Positions 24,500 to 33,900 of a stretch of DNA of 64,000 nucleotides are shown piece by piece. The notes beneath the pieces are model-generated. The model did no database searches. It saw nothing but the letters and a program-made list of their open reading frames with translations, and was not told the origin of the DNA. Each line of letters starts with the position of its first letter. The first letter of the stretch is position 1. This DNA comes from Micromonospora cathayae (GTDB taxonomy: Bacteria; Actinomycetota; Actinomycetes; Mycobacteriales; Micromonosporaceae), in NCBI RefSeq assembly GCF_028993575.1, contig NZ_CP118615.1, positions 186,001-250,000 on the forward strand, in the 5' to 3' direction. The translations under genes and the position numbers were made by a program.

Positions 24500-25875
24500 C
24501 CTTCCGTCCCACCGGTCGGGGCGGAAGCAGGCAGCAGGTCGGCGTAGATCCGGTCGTACACCTCGGCCTGTGCCGGCCAGGACCACGACTTCAGCAGGCC
24601 GGGCCGGTCGTACGCGGCGCGGTGGCGGGCCGGGTCGGCGAGGACCGCCCGGACCGCCCGGACCAGGTCGGCGGGGTCCCCGGCGCGGAACACCTCCCCC
24701 TGCCCGGTGGTGCGGACGGTCTCCGCCATCGTCCGTACGTCGCTGACCACGACCGGCAGCCGGGCGTGCGAGTACTCGAAGAACTTGGTGATCAGGGCGA
24801 TCTCGTGGTTCGGCCAGTGCTCGATCGGGATCACCCCGACGTCCGCCCCGGCCAGGAACGGCACCACCCGGTCGGCGGGGACGTACCCGCCGACGTGCAG
24901 CCGGTCGGCCACCCCCAACTCCCCGGCCCGGTCGACCAGGCCCCGGACGTACTCGCCGTCCGGCCGGTTCACCACGAACGCCACGTGCACGCCGGGCAGC
25001 GCGGGCAGTGCCTCCACCAGTACCGCCAGCCCTCGCTGCGGGGCCGCCGCCCCGCTGTAGACCAGCAGCGGCACGTCCGGCCCGAGCCCACACCGCGCCC
25101 GCACCGACACGAACTCCTCCTCCGGCTGCGGTTTCCCGCTGTCGACGGGATCGGGGGCGTTGAGCACCACCGCCGGCCGGTCCGCGAGGCCGTGCTCGGC
25201 CTGGAGCAGCCGGGCCAGTTCGGCGGAGACGGTCACCACCGCGTCCGCGTACGGGGCGTACTCCCGCTCGTACGCGCGGTGCGCGGGCAGCCAGCGGACG
25301 TTGTCCCGCCAGGGCTTGATACCGGGCAGGAACTCGTGCGCGTCCCAGAGCAGCCGGACCCGGCGACCCCGCTCGGCGGCCCGCAGCTTGGCCCGGGCAC
25401 CCACCCCGAGCATCCGGAAGTCGTGGGCGTGGATCAGGTCGGGGTCCAACGCGTCCACCACCGGCCCGTACGCCCGCTCGTACTGCCACAGCGACGGCTC
25501 CAACCGCCGCCAGGCCCGCTCCCGTAGCGCGGTCGACCAGAAGCGGGTGTACGCCGTCTCGACCGGCCGGCGCAGCCCACCGAGCGCGGCCACCGCGCGC
25601 CGCCGTCGGGCCTGCGCCCCGGTGGGCGGGCCACCCATCGGCAGCAGCCGGACCTCGGCGCCCCCGAGCCGCCACCGGTGCGGTACGCCGTCCGGCGAGC
25701 GCCCCAGCAGGGTCACGTCCCAGCCGGCGGCGGCCGCGGAACGGGCCGCCTTCTGCACCCGCGAGTCACCGTCGACCGCGTTGTCCACCAGCATGACCAC
25801 CCGGCCCCGGGTCCCCGGACGGCGGTCGGCCACGGTGTCGTTCGTCCCGGTCACGGCTGGGGATCCTACGGCCAC
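24496..25875 (-). CDS. Family 4 glycosyltransferase
   Basis: A 459-residue GT-B protein. The N-terminal domain begins RVVMLVDNAVDGDSRVQKAARS, a segment common in actinobacterial GT4 enzymes that act on surface polymers. LLVYSGAAAPQRGLAVLVEAL opens the donor-binding domain, and VIPIEHWPNHEIALITKFFEYSHARLPVVVSDV holds the nucleotide-sugar site, where EY replaces the usual E-x7-E spacing only in part. The GTG at 25875 is used; a GTG at 25857 would shorten the disordered N-terminus. It is upstream of and coupled to the GT2 gene, and probably acts on the same polysaccharide. Confidence 0.82.
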   Translation of the reverse strand: MAVGSPAVTGTNDTVADRRPGTRGRVVMLVDNAVDGDSRVQKAARSAAAAGWDVTLLGRSPDGVPHRWRLGGAEVRLLPMGGPPTGAQARRRRAVAALGGLRRPVETAYTRFWSTALRERAWRRLEPSLWQYERAYGPVVDALDPDLIHAHDFRMLGVGARAKLRAAERGRRVRLLWDAHEFLPGIKPWRDNVRWLPAHRAYEREYAPYADAVVTVSAELARLLQAEHGLADRPAVVLNAPDPVDSGKPQPEEEFVSVRARCGLGPDVPLLVYSGAAAPQRGLAVLVEALPALPGVHVAFVVNRPDGEYVRGLVDRAGELGVADRLHVGGYVPADRVVPFLAGADVGVIPIEHWPNHEIALITKFFEYSHARLPVVVSDVRTMAETVRTTGQGEVFRAGDPADLVRAVRAVLADPARHRAAYDRPGLLKSWSWPAQAEVYDRIYADLLPASAPTGGTEG

Positions 25876-26053
25876 CGTGGGCCGCGTCGAAGCCCAACAG
25901 GAACACGTCGACCCCTGTTCACCTGCGCTTCGATCGACGGATGCCGGAGCGACCAGGTGTGCCGGAAAGCGGCACCGGGTACGTCAGGGACGTCACCGCG
26001 TGGCTGAACCGGCGCGTCCGAGGTCTCCACGCATCGATCAGGAGGTGTTTCTG

Positions 26054-26944
26054 GTGAAGATTCCTTCGCTGTCGCGCCGGAGCGAGCCGGCAATCGGGGA
26101 CGAGAACGCGGACAGCCGGGTGGACCGGAACGGGGACGGCCGGGTGGACGGGCAGGACCGCACGACCACCCTGGACACCGGCGACGGGGGGGTCACCCCG
26201 CCGGTGGTCACCGGTCGGGACGACGACCGGACCACGTACCGCAGCAGCGCCGCGCCCCACGACGGCCGGGACCCCCGCGACGCGGAGGCGGAGCGTCGGG
26301 CCGCCGCCCGCGCCGCCACCGCCCGCGCCGCCACCGGCCGGCCGGCGGAGGGCGACCGCGCCACCGCCCGTCCGGTCGACGCCACCGGCGGTACGACGAC
26401 CACCCCGACCGTCGACCTGGACGCGGACGGGGCCCGGGAACGTACCGTCGACCGGGGCCACCTGCACCGCGACCGGACCGACACGGCCCCGGCCACCCTG
26501 CACCGCGCCGACCCGGACCGGACCGACCTGGACCGGAGCGTGGCCGGCGTGGACCGGACCGACCCGGACCGGGACGTCGACGGCGGGCCCGTCACGGAGC
26601 CCCCGGCCGTGGCCGGCAAGCGGCCCCGGTCCAGCCTGCTCGCCACGCTCGGCCTGGTCGTCGGGGTGGTCGGGGTGCTGTTCGTGCTGACCGGCACACT
26701 CGCCGGGTACGGCATCGCGGTCGGCGCGATCGGCGCGGTGCTGGCCGTGCTGGGGCTGGTCGCGACCCGGCGTCGGCACGTGGCCGGCAAGTTCGACGCG
26801 CTGGTCGGCATGGCGGCCGGTCTCGCCGCGGTGGTGCTCGGGGTGCTCGCGATGAGCGGCCAGTACGACTGGCCTACCACAGACGGTGACTGGGTGCTGC
26901 GGCTCCGGGAGTGGCTTGACTCACAGTTTGTCGACCGGTTCTGA
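26054..26944 (+). CDS. Membrane protein with EF-hand-like Asp-rich N-terminus
   Basis: A 296-residue protein of unknown function. GTG 26054 is preceded by GGAGG at 26041-26045. Residues 16-35 contain two DxNxDxxxD-type loops (DENADSRVD and DRNGDGRVDGQD), like dockerin or thrombospondin-3 calcium loops. Residues 40-185 are strongly charged and rich in Asp, Arg and Thr, with repeated DRTD elements. About three membrane spans follow (roughly 192-267: LLATLGLVVGVVGVLFVLTG, IAVGAIGAVLAVLGLVA, LVGMAAGLAAVVLGVLAM), then a short polar tail ending FVDRF. The topology would leave the Asp-rich part on one side of the membrane. No enzymatic motif is seen. Confidence 0.65.
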   Translation: MKIPSLSRRSEPAIGDENADSRVDRNGDGRVDGQDRTTTLDTGDGGVTPPVVTGRDDDRTTYRSSAAPHDGRDPRDAEAERRAAARAATARAATGRPAEGDRATARPVDATGGTTTTPTVDLDADGARERTVDRGHLHRDRTDTAPATLHRADPDRTDLDRSVAGVDRTDPDRDVDGGPVTEPPAVAGKRPRSSLLATLGLVVGVVGVLFVLTGTLAGYGIAVGAIGAVLAVLGLVATRRRHVAGKFDALVGMAAGLAAVVLGVLAMSGQYDWPTTDGDWVLRLREWLDSQFVDRF

Positions 26945-27251
26945 CGGGCACTGTTGCCCGCGCCGGTGATGCACCGGCCGAGCCCGGTCAAACTGGTGGT
27001 TCACCAGCGGGGGCGACTCTTTCAGGGGCGGCGGTTCGCCGCCCCTGAAGCATGTCCGGGTCCGGACGGCACCCCCACCATCGCCTCACGCAACGAATCA
27101 CCTGTACCGACCCTCCCAGACGCAATGAACGTCTGCCTCACGCAATCCTCACGGGTGGATACCGCCGCCCCGGGCCGCATAGCGTTGAAGAACGGCGCCA
27201 GCCCGTGGGCCGAAGGTGGCCAGGGCGCGCCCGACCCCCGGGAGCAGGACA
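26945..27251. other. Intergenic region with terminator and repeated ACGCAA elements
   Basis: This 307-bp gap holds a terminator (27022-27050, listed separately) followed by the upstream region of ddaH. GCCTCACGCAA occurs twice (27083-27093 and 27135-27145), and its core ACGCAA a third time at 27120-27125. These could be binding sites for a regulator of the ddaH-rocD operon; I cannot name it. No gene was found, although a minus-strand open frame at 27022-27252 exists. Confidence 0.45.
27022..27050 (+). terminator. Rho-independent-like hairpin
   Basis: A perfect 13-bp stem TTCAGGGGCGGCG/CGCCGCCCCTGAA (27022-27034 with 27038-27050) with a GTT loop lies 77 bp after the stop of the EF-hand-like membrane protein gene. 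Confidence 0.8.
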
Positions 27252-28073
27252 ATGACGATGGACGCCACCAGCCAGCGCTTCCTCATGTGCCGGCCGACGT
27301 ACTTCGCCGTCGACTACGCGATCAACCCCTGGATGGACCCGACCGCCCCGGTCGACACCGAGCTGGCCGTCCGGCAGTGGGAACAGCTCCGCCAGGTGTA
27401 CCGCGAGCTGGGCCACACCGTCGAGGAGATCCCTCCGGTGCCCGGCCTGCCGGACATGGTCTTCGCCGCCAACGGCGGGACCGTGATCGACGGTAGGGCG
27501 ATGGCGGTGCAGTTCCGCGACCCGCAACGCGCCGACGAGGCCCCCGCCTACCGCGCCTGGTTCGAGGCCGCCGGCTTCGAGATGTCCGACCCGAAGCACG
27601 TCAACGAGGGCGAGGGCGACATCCTGCTCGCCGGTGACCTGCTGCTCGCCGGCACCGGCTTCCGCACCGCGCACGCCTCGCACGCCCAGTTGCAGGAGGT
27701 CTTCGGGTACCCGGTGATCAGCCTCCAGCTCGTCGACCCGCGCTTCTACCACCTGGACACCGCCCTCACCGTGCTCGACGAGCGGACCGTGGCCTACCTG
27801 CCGGAGGCGTTCTCAGCCGGCAGCCAGGCCGCGCTGCGCCGGCTCTTCCCCGACGCCGTGCACGCCACCATCGCCGACGCCGAGGTGCTCGGACTGAACG
27901 CGGTCAGCGACGGCCGGCACGTGGTGCTGCCCGTCCAGGCCACCGGCCTCGCCGCGCAACTGCGCGACCGGGGCTACCAGACCATCGGTGTCGACCTGTC
28001 CGAGCTGCGCAAGGCCGGCGGCGGACCGAAGTGCTGCACGTTGCGTCTCCGACAGGGAAAGGCAGGCAAGTGA
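27252..28073 (+). CDS. ddaH: Dimethylargininase / arginine-deiminase-fold hydrolase
   Basis: A 273-residue amidinohydrolase. FLMCRPTYFAVDYAINPWM, DMVFAANGG, NEGEGDILLAGDLLLAGTGFRT and YHLDTALTVLDE (His of the catalytic pair) belong to the dimethylarginine dimethylaminohydrolase group, and GGGPKCCTLRL near the C-terminus holds the nucleophilic Cys. It would release citrulline from methylarginine, or possibly hydrolyse arginine or a related guanidine. ATG 27252 follows GGAGCAGGAC; an ATG six bases later is an alternative. It overlaps rocD by 4 bp (GTGA), the usual actinobacterial pairing for arginine/ornithine breakdown. Confidence 0.85.
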   Translation: MTMDATSQRFLMCRPTYFAVDYAINPWMDPTAPVDTELAVRQWEQLRQVYRELGHTVEEIPPVPGLPDMVFAANGGTVIDGRAMAVQFRDPQRADEAPAYRAWFEAAGFEMSDPKHVNEGEGDILLAGDLLLAGTGFRTAHASHAQLQEVFGYPVISLQLVDPRFYHLDTALTVLDERTVAYLPEAFSAGSQAALRRLFPDAVHATIADAEVLGLNAVSDGRHVVLPVQATGLAAQLRDRGYQTIGVDLSELRKAGGGPKCCTLRLRQGKAGK

Positions 28074-29293
28074 TCGTCGACGACATGCTGCGGACGCCGG
28101 GGGCGGTCCGGGAGGCCGAACAGTGGACGGCCCACAACTACCACCCGCTGCCGGTGGTGGTCTCCTCCGCCGAGGGGGCCTGGCTGACCGACGTGGACGG
28201 CCGGCGGTACCTCGACTGTCTGGCCGGCTACTCGGCGCTCAACTTCGGTCACCGGCACCCGAAGCTGATCGCCGCCGCGCACGCCCAGCTCGACAAGCTC
28301 ACCCTGACCAGCCGGGCGTTCATCCACGACCAGTTCGCCGACTTCTGCCGCGAGCTGGCCCAGCTCTGCGGCAAGGAGCTGGTCCTGCCGATGAACACCG
28401 GCGCGGAGGCGGTGGAGACCGCGATCAAGGTGGCCCGCAAGTGGGGCTACCAGGTCAAGGGCGTACCGGCCGGCAAGGCGAACATCGTGGTCGCCGAGGG
28501 CAACTTCCACGGCCGGACCACCACCATCGTCAGCTTCTCCACCGACCCGGACGCCCGCGACGACTTCGGGCCGTACACCCCCGGCTTCACCGTCGTCCCG
28601 TACGGCGACCTGGACGCGCTGGCCGCCGCGATCGACGAGCACACCGTGGCGGTGCTGATCGAGCCGATCCAGGGCGAGCAGGGCGTGGTGGTGCCGCCGG
28701 CCGGCTACCTGCCGGGCGTACGCCGGGTCTGCACCGAACGCAACGTGCTCTTCCTGGCCGACGAGATCCAGTCCGGCCTGGGGCGTACCGGGGCGACGTT
28801 CGCCTGTGACCACGAGGGCGTCGTGCCCGACATGTACCTGCTGGGCAAGGCGCTCGGCGGCGGCATCGTGCCGGTGTCGGCGGTCGCCGCCAACACCGAC
28901 GTGCTGGGTGTGCTCCGGCCGGGACAGCACGGCTCCACCTTCGGCGGCAACCCGCTGGCCTGCGCGGTCGCCACCGAGGTGGTCCGGTTGCTGGCCACCG
29001 GCGAGTTCCAGCGCCGCTCCGCCGAGCTGGGCGAACGGCTGCACGCCGGCCTGCACGCGCTGGTCGGCCGGGGTCTGGTGGCCGTCCGCGGCCGGGGCCT
29101 GTGGGCCGGGCTGGACATCGACCCGACGTTGATGACCGGCCGGGAGGCGTGCGAGAAGCTGATGGCCCTGGGCGTCCTCGCCAAGGACACCCACGGCTCC
29201 ACGATCCGCCTCGCCCCGCCCCTGGTCATCACCCCCGAGGAGATCGACCACGCCCTCACCCAACTCACCACCGTCCTGACCCCCACCCCCTAA
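28070..29293 (+). CDS. rocD: Ornithine aminotransferase
   Basis: A 407-residue PLP enzyme of class III. It contains HNYHPLPVVVSSAEGAWLTDVDGRRYLDCLAGYSALNFGHRHP, NTGAEAVETAIKVARKWGY, FHGRTTTIVSFSTD, LADEIQSGLGRTG and LLGKALGGGIVPVSA with the PLP-binding Lys. These are ornithine--oxo-acid transaminase blocks. It converts ornithine plus 2-oxoglutarate to glutamate semialdehyde and glutamate. The GTG at 28070 overlaps the ddaH stop; the ATG at 28085 is an alternative. The role fits arginine-derived ornithine use. Confidence 0.92.
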   Translation: MIVDDMLRTPGAVREAEQWTAHNYHPLPVVVSSAEGAWLTDVDGRRYLDCLAGYSALNFGHRHPKLIAAAHAQLDKLTLTSRAFIHDQFADFCRELAQLCGKELVLPMNTGAEAVETAIKVARKWGYQVKGVPAGKANIVVAEGNFHGRTTTIVSFSTDPDARDDFGPYTPGFTVVPYGDLDALAAAIDEHTVAVLIEPIQGEQGVVVPPAGYLPGVRRVCTERNVLFLADEIQSGLGRTGATFACDHEGVVPDMYLLGKALGGGIVPVSAVAANTDVLGVLRPGQHGSTFGGNPLACAVATEVVRLLATGEFQRRSAELGERLHAGLHALVGRGLVAVRGRGLWAGLDIDPTLMTGREACEKLMALGVLAKDTHGSTIRLAPPLVITPEEIDHALTQLTTVLTPTP

Positions 29294-29333
29294 CCCCCTC
29301 CCCTGCCCCCTGCCCCCTCCCGCCTCCCGCCCG

Positions 29334-29394
29334 GTTGATCATGAAGTTGTTGCCCCGACACGCCGGTGCCGAGGACAACAACTTCATGGTCAAC
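29334..29394. repeat. 61-bp hairpin repeat, copy A
   Basis: Arms of 19 bp (29334-29352 beginning GTTGATCATGAAGTTG, and 29376-29394) pair with 18 of 19 matches around a 23-base loop. It lies between the convergent rocD and FHA genes. The same arms and the same loop length occur at 58414-58474, while the loop sequence differs. Confidence 0.85.
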
Positions 29395-29438
29395 GCGCCG
29401 AGGGGGCGGGCGGCGGGGAGGGAGGGGGGCAGGGAGGG

Positions 29439-30593
29439 TTAGGGGCGGGGGAGGCGCATGGCCATGGTGGGGGCTTCGGCCATCACCGAGGTGGGGGTGT
29501 ACTGGGCGCCGGCCGGCAACTCGCCGGGGCGGCCGATCTGCACACCCGGATAGAGCTCGAGCATGTCGCCGGGATCCAGTACCCGGGACTGCTGCGGGGC
29601 CAGCGGGATCCGCTCCGCCTCGGCCATCGAGCCGCCCGGCCGGATGCCGCTGCCGTTGGTGCTGACGTCGGTCACCACCACCGTGCCGGCCCGCAACTCG
29701 AACTTGGCGTGGCTGCGGCTGATCCAGCGTCGGGCCTCGTCGTTGAGCCACTGCCCGAGCACGATCCCATCGGCGGCGTCCGGTGCCCGGCCGACCAGCA
29801 CCGGCTGGTCGGCAGTGAGCACGAACCGGCGGCGGACCAGCCCACCGATGCGGACCGCGAGAACCTCGGTGCGGGGCCGGGCTCCGGCGTCACCGAGCCG
29901 GGAGCCGTGCCGCGGGCAGGTGGGCGCGCCACCGCGCAGGGTGGGTGGCGGCTGGGCGGCCGGGCTGCGCTCGACGACCCGGGCGAGGTCGGCGAAGGCG
30001 CCGCCGCCACCGCCGCTGCCGAACAGGGCACAGCCCGGCTCGGGGCAGCGCCACAGCCGGGCCAACAGCTTGGCGCCGACCGGTGAGGGCTGGCCGGCGA
30101 CCGGGACGGTGCCCGTGCCGACGTGGGCGACGAAGGTCGGGCCGCCCTGGCCGGGCACCGGTGCGACCACCCGTCCCGGCTGGTCGACCACCCACGGGTA
30201 GCGGCCCCGCAGCCCGTCGAAGCGGGCCCGGCTGAGCACCGGCAGACCGAGCAGGTCGGCCACCTCGAGGATCCGGTCACCCGGCTGGTCCAGCACCTCC
30301 ACCAGCCCGTCGTCGGCCCAGCGCCGGACCACCATCCGCTCGTTGGAGGTCAGGTCGGCGTCGGAGAGCAGCGCCCGGTGCACCACCGCGTAGACCGGGA
30401 CGCTGTCCTCCTCCAACTGGCGGGCCAGCGCGTCGATCACCATGCCGAGCCGCAGCATGCTGGCGGGGCGGCCGGCGTCGAGATCCTGGTACCGGATCAC
30501 CTCGGCCAGGTCGACCACGGCCCGGGCCAGGACGGGGTCGGTGCAGACGCGTCCCTCGATGGCGTCCAGCACCTTGCTGATCTCGAATCTCAT
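29439..30593 (-). CDS. FHA-domain protein
   Basis: A 384-residue cytoplasmic protein. The N-terminal 150 residues are helical with no recognised domain. The C-terminal part has an FHA domain (about 275-345): VLVGRAP, SRSHAKFEL and TNGSGI provide the conserved Gly-Arg, Ser-x-x-His and Asn residues that bind phosphothreonine. Between them lie CPEPGCALFG and CPRHGSRLG, which resemble a small zinc ribbon. FHA proteins usually dock onto Ser/Thr kinase substrates; a PknB-like kinase is encoded 7 kb away. The ATG overlaps the stop of the upstream pterin dehydratase gene (ATGA). Confidence 0.82.
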   Translation of the reverse strand: MRFEISKVLDAIEGRVCTDPVLARAVVDLAEVIRYQDLDAGRPASMLRLGMVIDALARQLEEDSVPVYAVVHRALLSDADLTSNERMVVRRWADDGLVEVLDQPGDRILEVADLLGLPVLSRARFDGLRGRYPWVVDQPGRVVAPVPGQGGPTFVAHVGTGTVPVAGQPSPVGAKLLARLWRCPEPGCALFGSGGGGGAFADLARVVERSPAAQPPPTLRGGAPTCPRHGSRLGDAGARPRTEVLAVRIGGLVRRRFVLTADQPVLVGRAPDAADGIVLGQWLNDEARRWISRSHAKFELRAGTVVVTDVSTNGSGIRPGGSMAEAERIPLAPQQSRVLDPGDMLELYPGVQIGRPGELPAGAQYTPTSVMAEAPTMAMRLPRP

Positions 30594-30892
30594 CGCGCGC
30601 TCCGGACGATCTCGTCGATCCGCCGGGCCAGGTCGACGTCACGCTGGGTGACTCCACCGGCGGAGTGGGTGGTACAGCGGAAGGTCAGCGTCCGCCACCG
30701 GATGTCGATGTCGGGGTGATGGTCCCGCTCCTCGGCCACCACGGCGACCCGGTCGACGACCGCGATCGCCGCGGGGAAACTGTCGAGCTGGACGGTCCGA
30801 CTGATGCCGGCAGGGTCGCCCGTCCAGTCCGCCAGTGCGGCCAGCTCGTCTCGCACCGCCTCGGCGGTGAGCACCTCTGCCATGGTCAGCAC
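30590..30892 (-). CDS. 4a-hydroxytetrahydrobiopterin dehydratase (PCD/DCoH)
   Basis: A roughly 100-residue protein of the pterin-4a-carbinolamine dehydratase family. WTGDPAGISRTVQLDSFPAAIAVVDRVAVVAEERDHHPDIDIRWRTLTF holds the catalytic His pair (DHHPD) and the following W; THSAGGVTQRDVDLARRID closes the domain. It recycles 4a-hydroxypterin cofactor or acts as a small structural partner. GTG 30892 lies 4 bases after GGAGG; ATG 30883 is an alternative start. Coupled to the FHA gene by a 4-bp overlap, without an obvious metabolic link. Confidence 0.85.
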   Translation of the reverse strand: MLTMAEVLTAEAVRDELAALADWTGDPAGISRTVQLDSFPAAIAVVDRVAVVAEERDHHPDIDIRWRTLTFRCTTHSAGGVTQRDVDLARRIDEIVRSAR

Positions 30893-30955
30893 CCTACCTC
30901 CGACGGTGCCGACAGCGAGTGACGGCGAGCGACGGGTGGGACGGAGGTGACCCGG

Positions 30956-33900
30956 CTACCCGAGCCGGCCGACGAGGGACCGCAGCCGGGCCAGGTCCCG
31001 CCGCCGCCGCTCGTACGTGGTGGCCAGCCCGATCAGCGCGAAGCCGCCCACGGCCAGGAAGATCCACCGGGGTACCAGATCCCAGCTCCGGATCGCCTCG
31101 TGCAACGCGAGCAGGGCCAGCGTGGCCGCCCCGGAGAGCACCGGCGCCTGCCACCGCCGGACCGCCCCGGCCAGTACGACCAGCAGCGCCCCCGCACCGA
31201 GCAGCAGCCGCCGCCATGGCTGCGGGTCCGGGGCGAACAGCACCGAGACCAGACTGGGCAGCAGCGCCGCGGCGAGCCCCGGGCCGAGGGCGGGCCAGCT
31301 GGTCAGGCCCGTCCGGGTACGCATCGCCACCACCCCGGCCAGCACCGCCAGCGCCGCCGCCGGCAGGGTGTACGCCTCCAGCAGCGCCACCTGACCGGCG
31401 GCCAGCAGCAGCCACCCGCCGAACAGCTCACTGGCACCGGCGATGGTCGCGAAGCCCCACCGTCGACCGATGGACTCCCCCGGCCGGAGCGACCGGAGCG
31501 CGACCACGGCACCCCAGAGGGTGCAGACCACGGCGGCGTGCCGGAGCGACCCGACGGTCAGCAGCAACGCGGTCAGCGCGACAGCCTGGGCGGACGCGTC
31601 CAGCACCAGGCTCTCCCCGGGCCGGCGGCCGGCCAGCCGGGCGGCGGTCACCAGGGCGAGTACCGCCACCGCGAGGACGGCGAACGCGGTGGTCCGCAGC
31701 GGTAGGTCGCCGGCGGACGCGGCGGTCAGGGCGAAGCCGGTCGCCGTGAGGGTCGCCACGATCCAGCCGGCCGGACGGACGGCTGCGGACCGCCCGGCCA
31801 CCCCGACGACCACCGCCGCGACCAGCATCAGTCCCAGCCCGGCGAGGGTGGTGGCCCGGGTCGGGACCAGCCCGGCCAGCCCGGCCCCGACCAGTGGTAC
31901 CCCGGTCCAGGCCAGCACCGGCCGCACCAGCCACCCGGCCCGGGAACCACCGGGTGCCGGTGCGGGGACGAGCGCGGCGGCCAGCAACACGGCCACGCCG
32001 ACCAGCAGGGACAGCCCAGGCATGACCGGCCACGGGGCACCGGCCCCGGCGGCCAGCACCGGCCCGGCGAGCGCGACGAGCGGCAGCCCGGCCACCAGCA
32101 CGGCCGAGCCACCGAGGCCGAAGCGACCGGGGCCAGACCGACCGACGCCAGATCGACCGACGAGGGGCGCGGCCGAAGGGCCGGAACCGGATCGACCGGC
32201 CGGGGCGAACGCTGGGCGGTCAGGGCCGGGACCACCGGTCAGGGGCACCAGGGGGCGGTCGGGACCGGAGCGGGCGGCCACGGCCACCGCTGCGAGCAAC
32301 AGGAGCAGCGCGACGCCGGCAGAGAGGCGGACCGGGGCCAGCCCGGATGGCAGGCCCACCCCGTCCGGAGCGCCGGACCAGACGTCCCCGAGCCAGCCGT
32401 ACGGGGCGACCAGCACCAGGAACCAGGTCGGGGCGAGCGCCGCCACGGTCACCGCCGCCAGGCCGGCACCGACCATCCGGAGTACGCCGGTCGCGCCGAC
32501 GACCGATCCGACGGCCGCCACCAGCACCATCGACGCGAGGTACAGCGGCACCGACTCACCGGCCGGTACGACCAGCGGCACGAGCCCGGCCAGCGGGGGC
32601 GCCACGGCCAGCGCGCCGACGGCGTACCCCCGCAGGTCCGGCCAGTGGCGACGGACCGCGACCAGGGCGACCGGCAGCAGCCCGACGGCGAGAGCCAGCC
32701 CGCGCAGCCGCCACCGGACCGGGGTGTCCAGCCCGATCAGTGTCACCACCACCAGGGCCGGTACGACGAGCACCGCCACCGTCAGCGCCGGGCCGGCCAG
32801 TTCCCGCCCCGGACCGGTCAGCCGCCGGCCCCGACCGGCCATCACCAGTCCGGTCAGCAGCAGCCCGGCCAGGACCGCACCGGCCCCCACCGGCGCGGCC
32901 ATCCCGACGAGCAGGGCGTGCCCGGTCAGCAGTACGCCCCCGGTGGCGGTGAGCACCGGCTGCCATCCGCGCCGACCCGGCCGGAACACCGCCGCCAGCA
33001 GCAGCACCACCCCGGCGACCAGGTCCAGGGTCAGCACGGCGGGCCAGGGCGCGGGGTGGACGGCCGGGGTGGCCAGCACGGTGACCACACCGCTGGCGAG
33101 GCCGATCGGGAAGCGGGCCGCCCGGGGCGACAGCAGGGCCGCCGCCAGTGCGGTCAGCAGGACCGCGACAGGCAGCTGCCAACCCCAGGAGAGGTCCGGA
33201 CCGGCCGCCGCGCCCCGCCACGGCGGGGCGGACCGGGCCACCGCGGCGACGGCCAGCACGCCGGTCAGCAGCAGGGCGACCTGGGCCGTCCCGCCGGCCA
33301 CCACCAACGCGCCGACCCGGGGACCGGTCCGCGTCCGTCCCGGCAGCAGCCGGACCGACCCGGCCGACGCAAGGGCCACCAGCGCCGCCGTGACCAGCAG
33401 CATCGACGGGCGGAGTTCGGCCACCGGGCGGAGCACCGCCGCGGCGGCCAGCACCACCAGCAGCCCGGCGGCGATCCCCCGGAACACCGGACCGCCGGCC
33501 ACCAGCGCCGCCCCGAGCAGGACCGCCCCCACCGCCAGCAGCGGCGCCCCGGCCAGGTAGGCGGTGCCGGCGACCTCCCCCAGCGCCAACGCCACCAGCG
33601 CGCAGACCGTGGCCGGGACCATCGCCAGGGCGTACCCGATCCAGGCGACGACCCGGCCGGCGGTGCCCAGCGGACCGGTCACCGGCCGGACGCGCGGCCC
33701 CGCCGCACCGGCCTGCCCGACCGGCGCGGCAGCGGAAGCCGGCCCCGCCGGCCCGACCGGCGCGGGCACCGTGGCCGGCCCCGCCACTCCGAACGGCACG
33801 GAAGCCGGCCCCGCCTGGCCGGCGGGCGCGGACACGGCGCGTAGGACGCCCAGCACGGCCAGGTCGAGCAGCGCGACCCCGGCGAGGACCATCGCCCAGC

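Noticed and set aside
27022..27252. Minus-strand frame of 76 codons before ddaH
   Set aside because: It overlaps the terminator hairpin and the probable promoter region, and has no similarity to a known small protein.
31443..33560. Plus-strand open frame of 705 codons within the large membrane protein gene
   Set aside because: Ser/Pro/Ala/Arg/Thr-biased composition, no domain, and opposite to a clearly hydrophobic multi-span protein.
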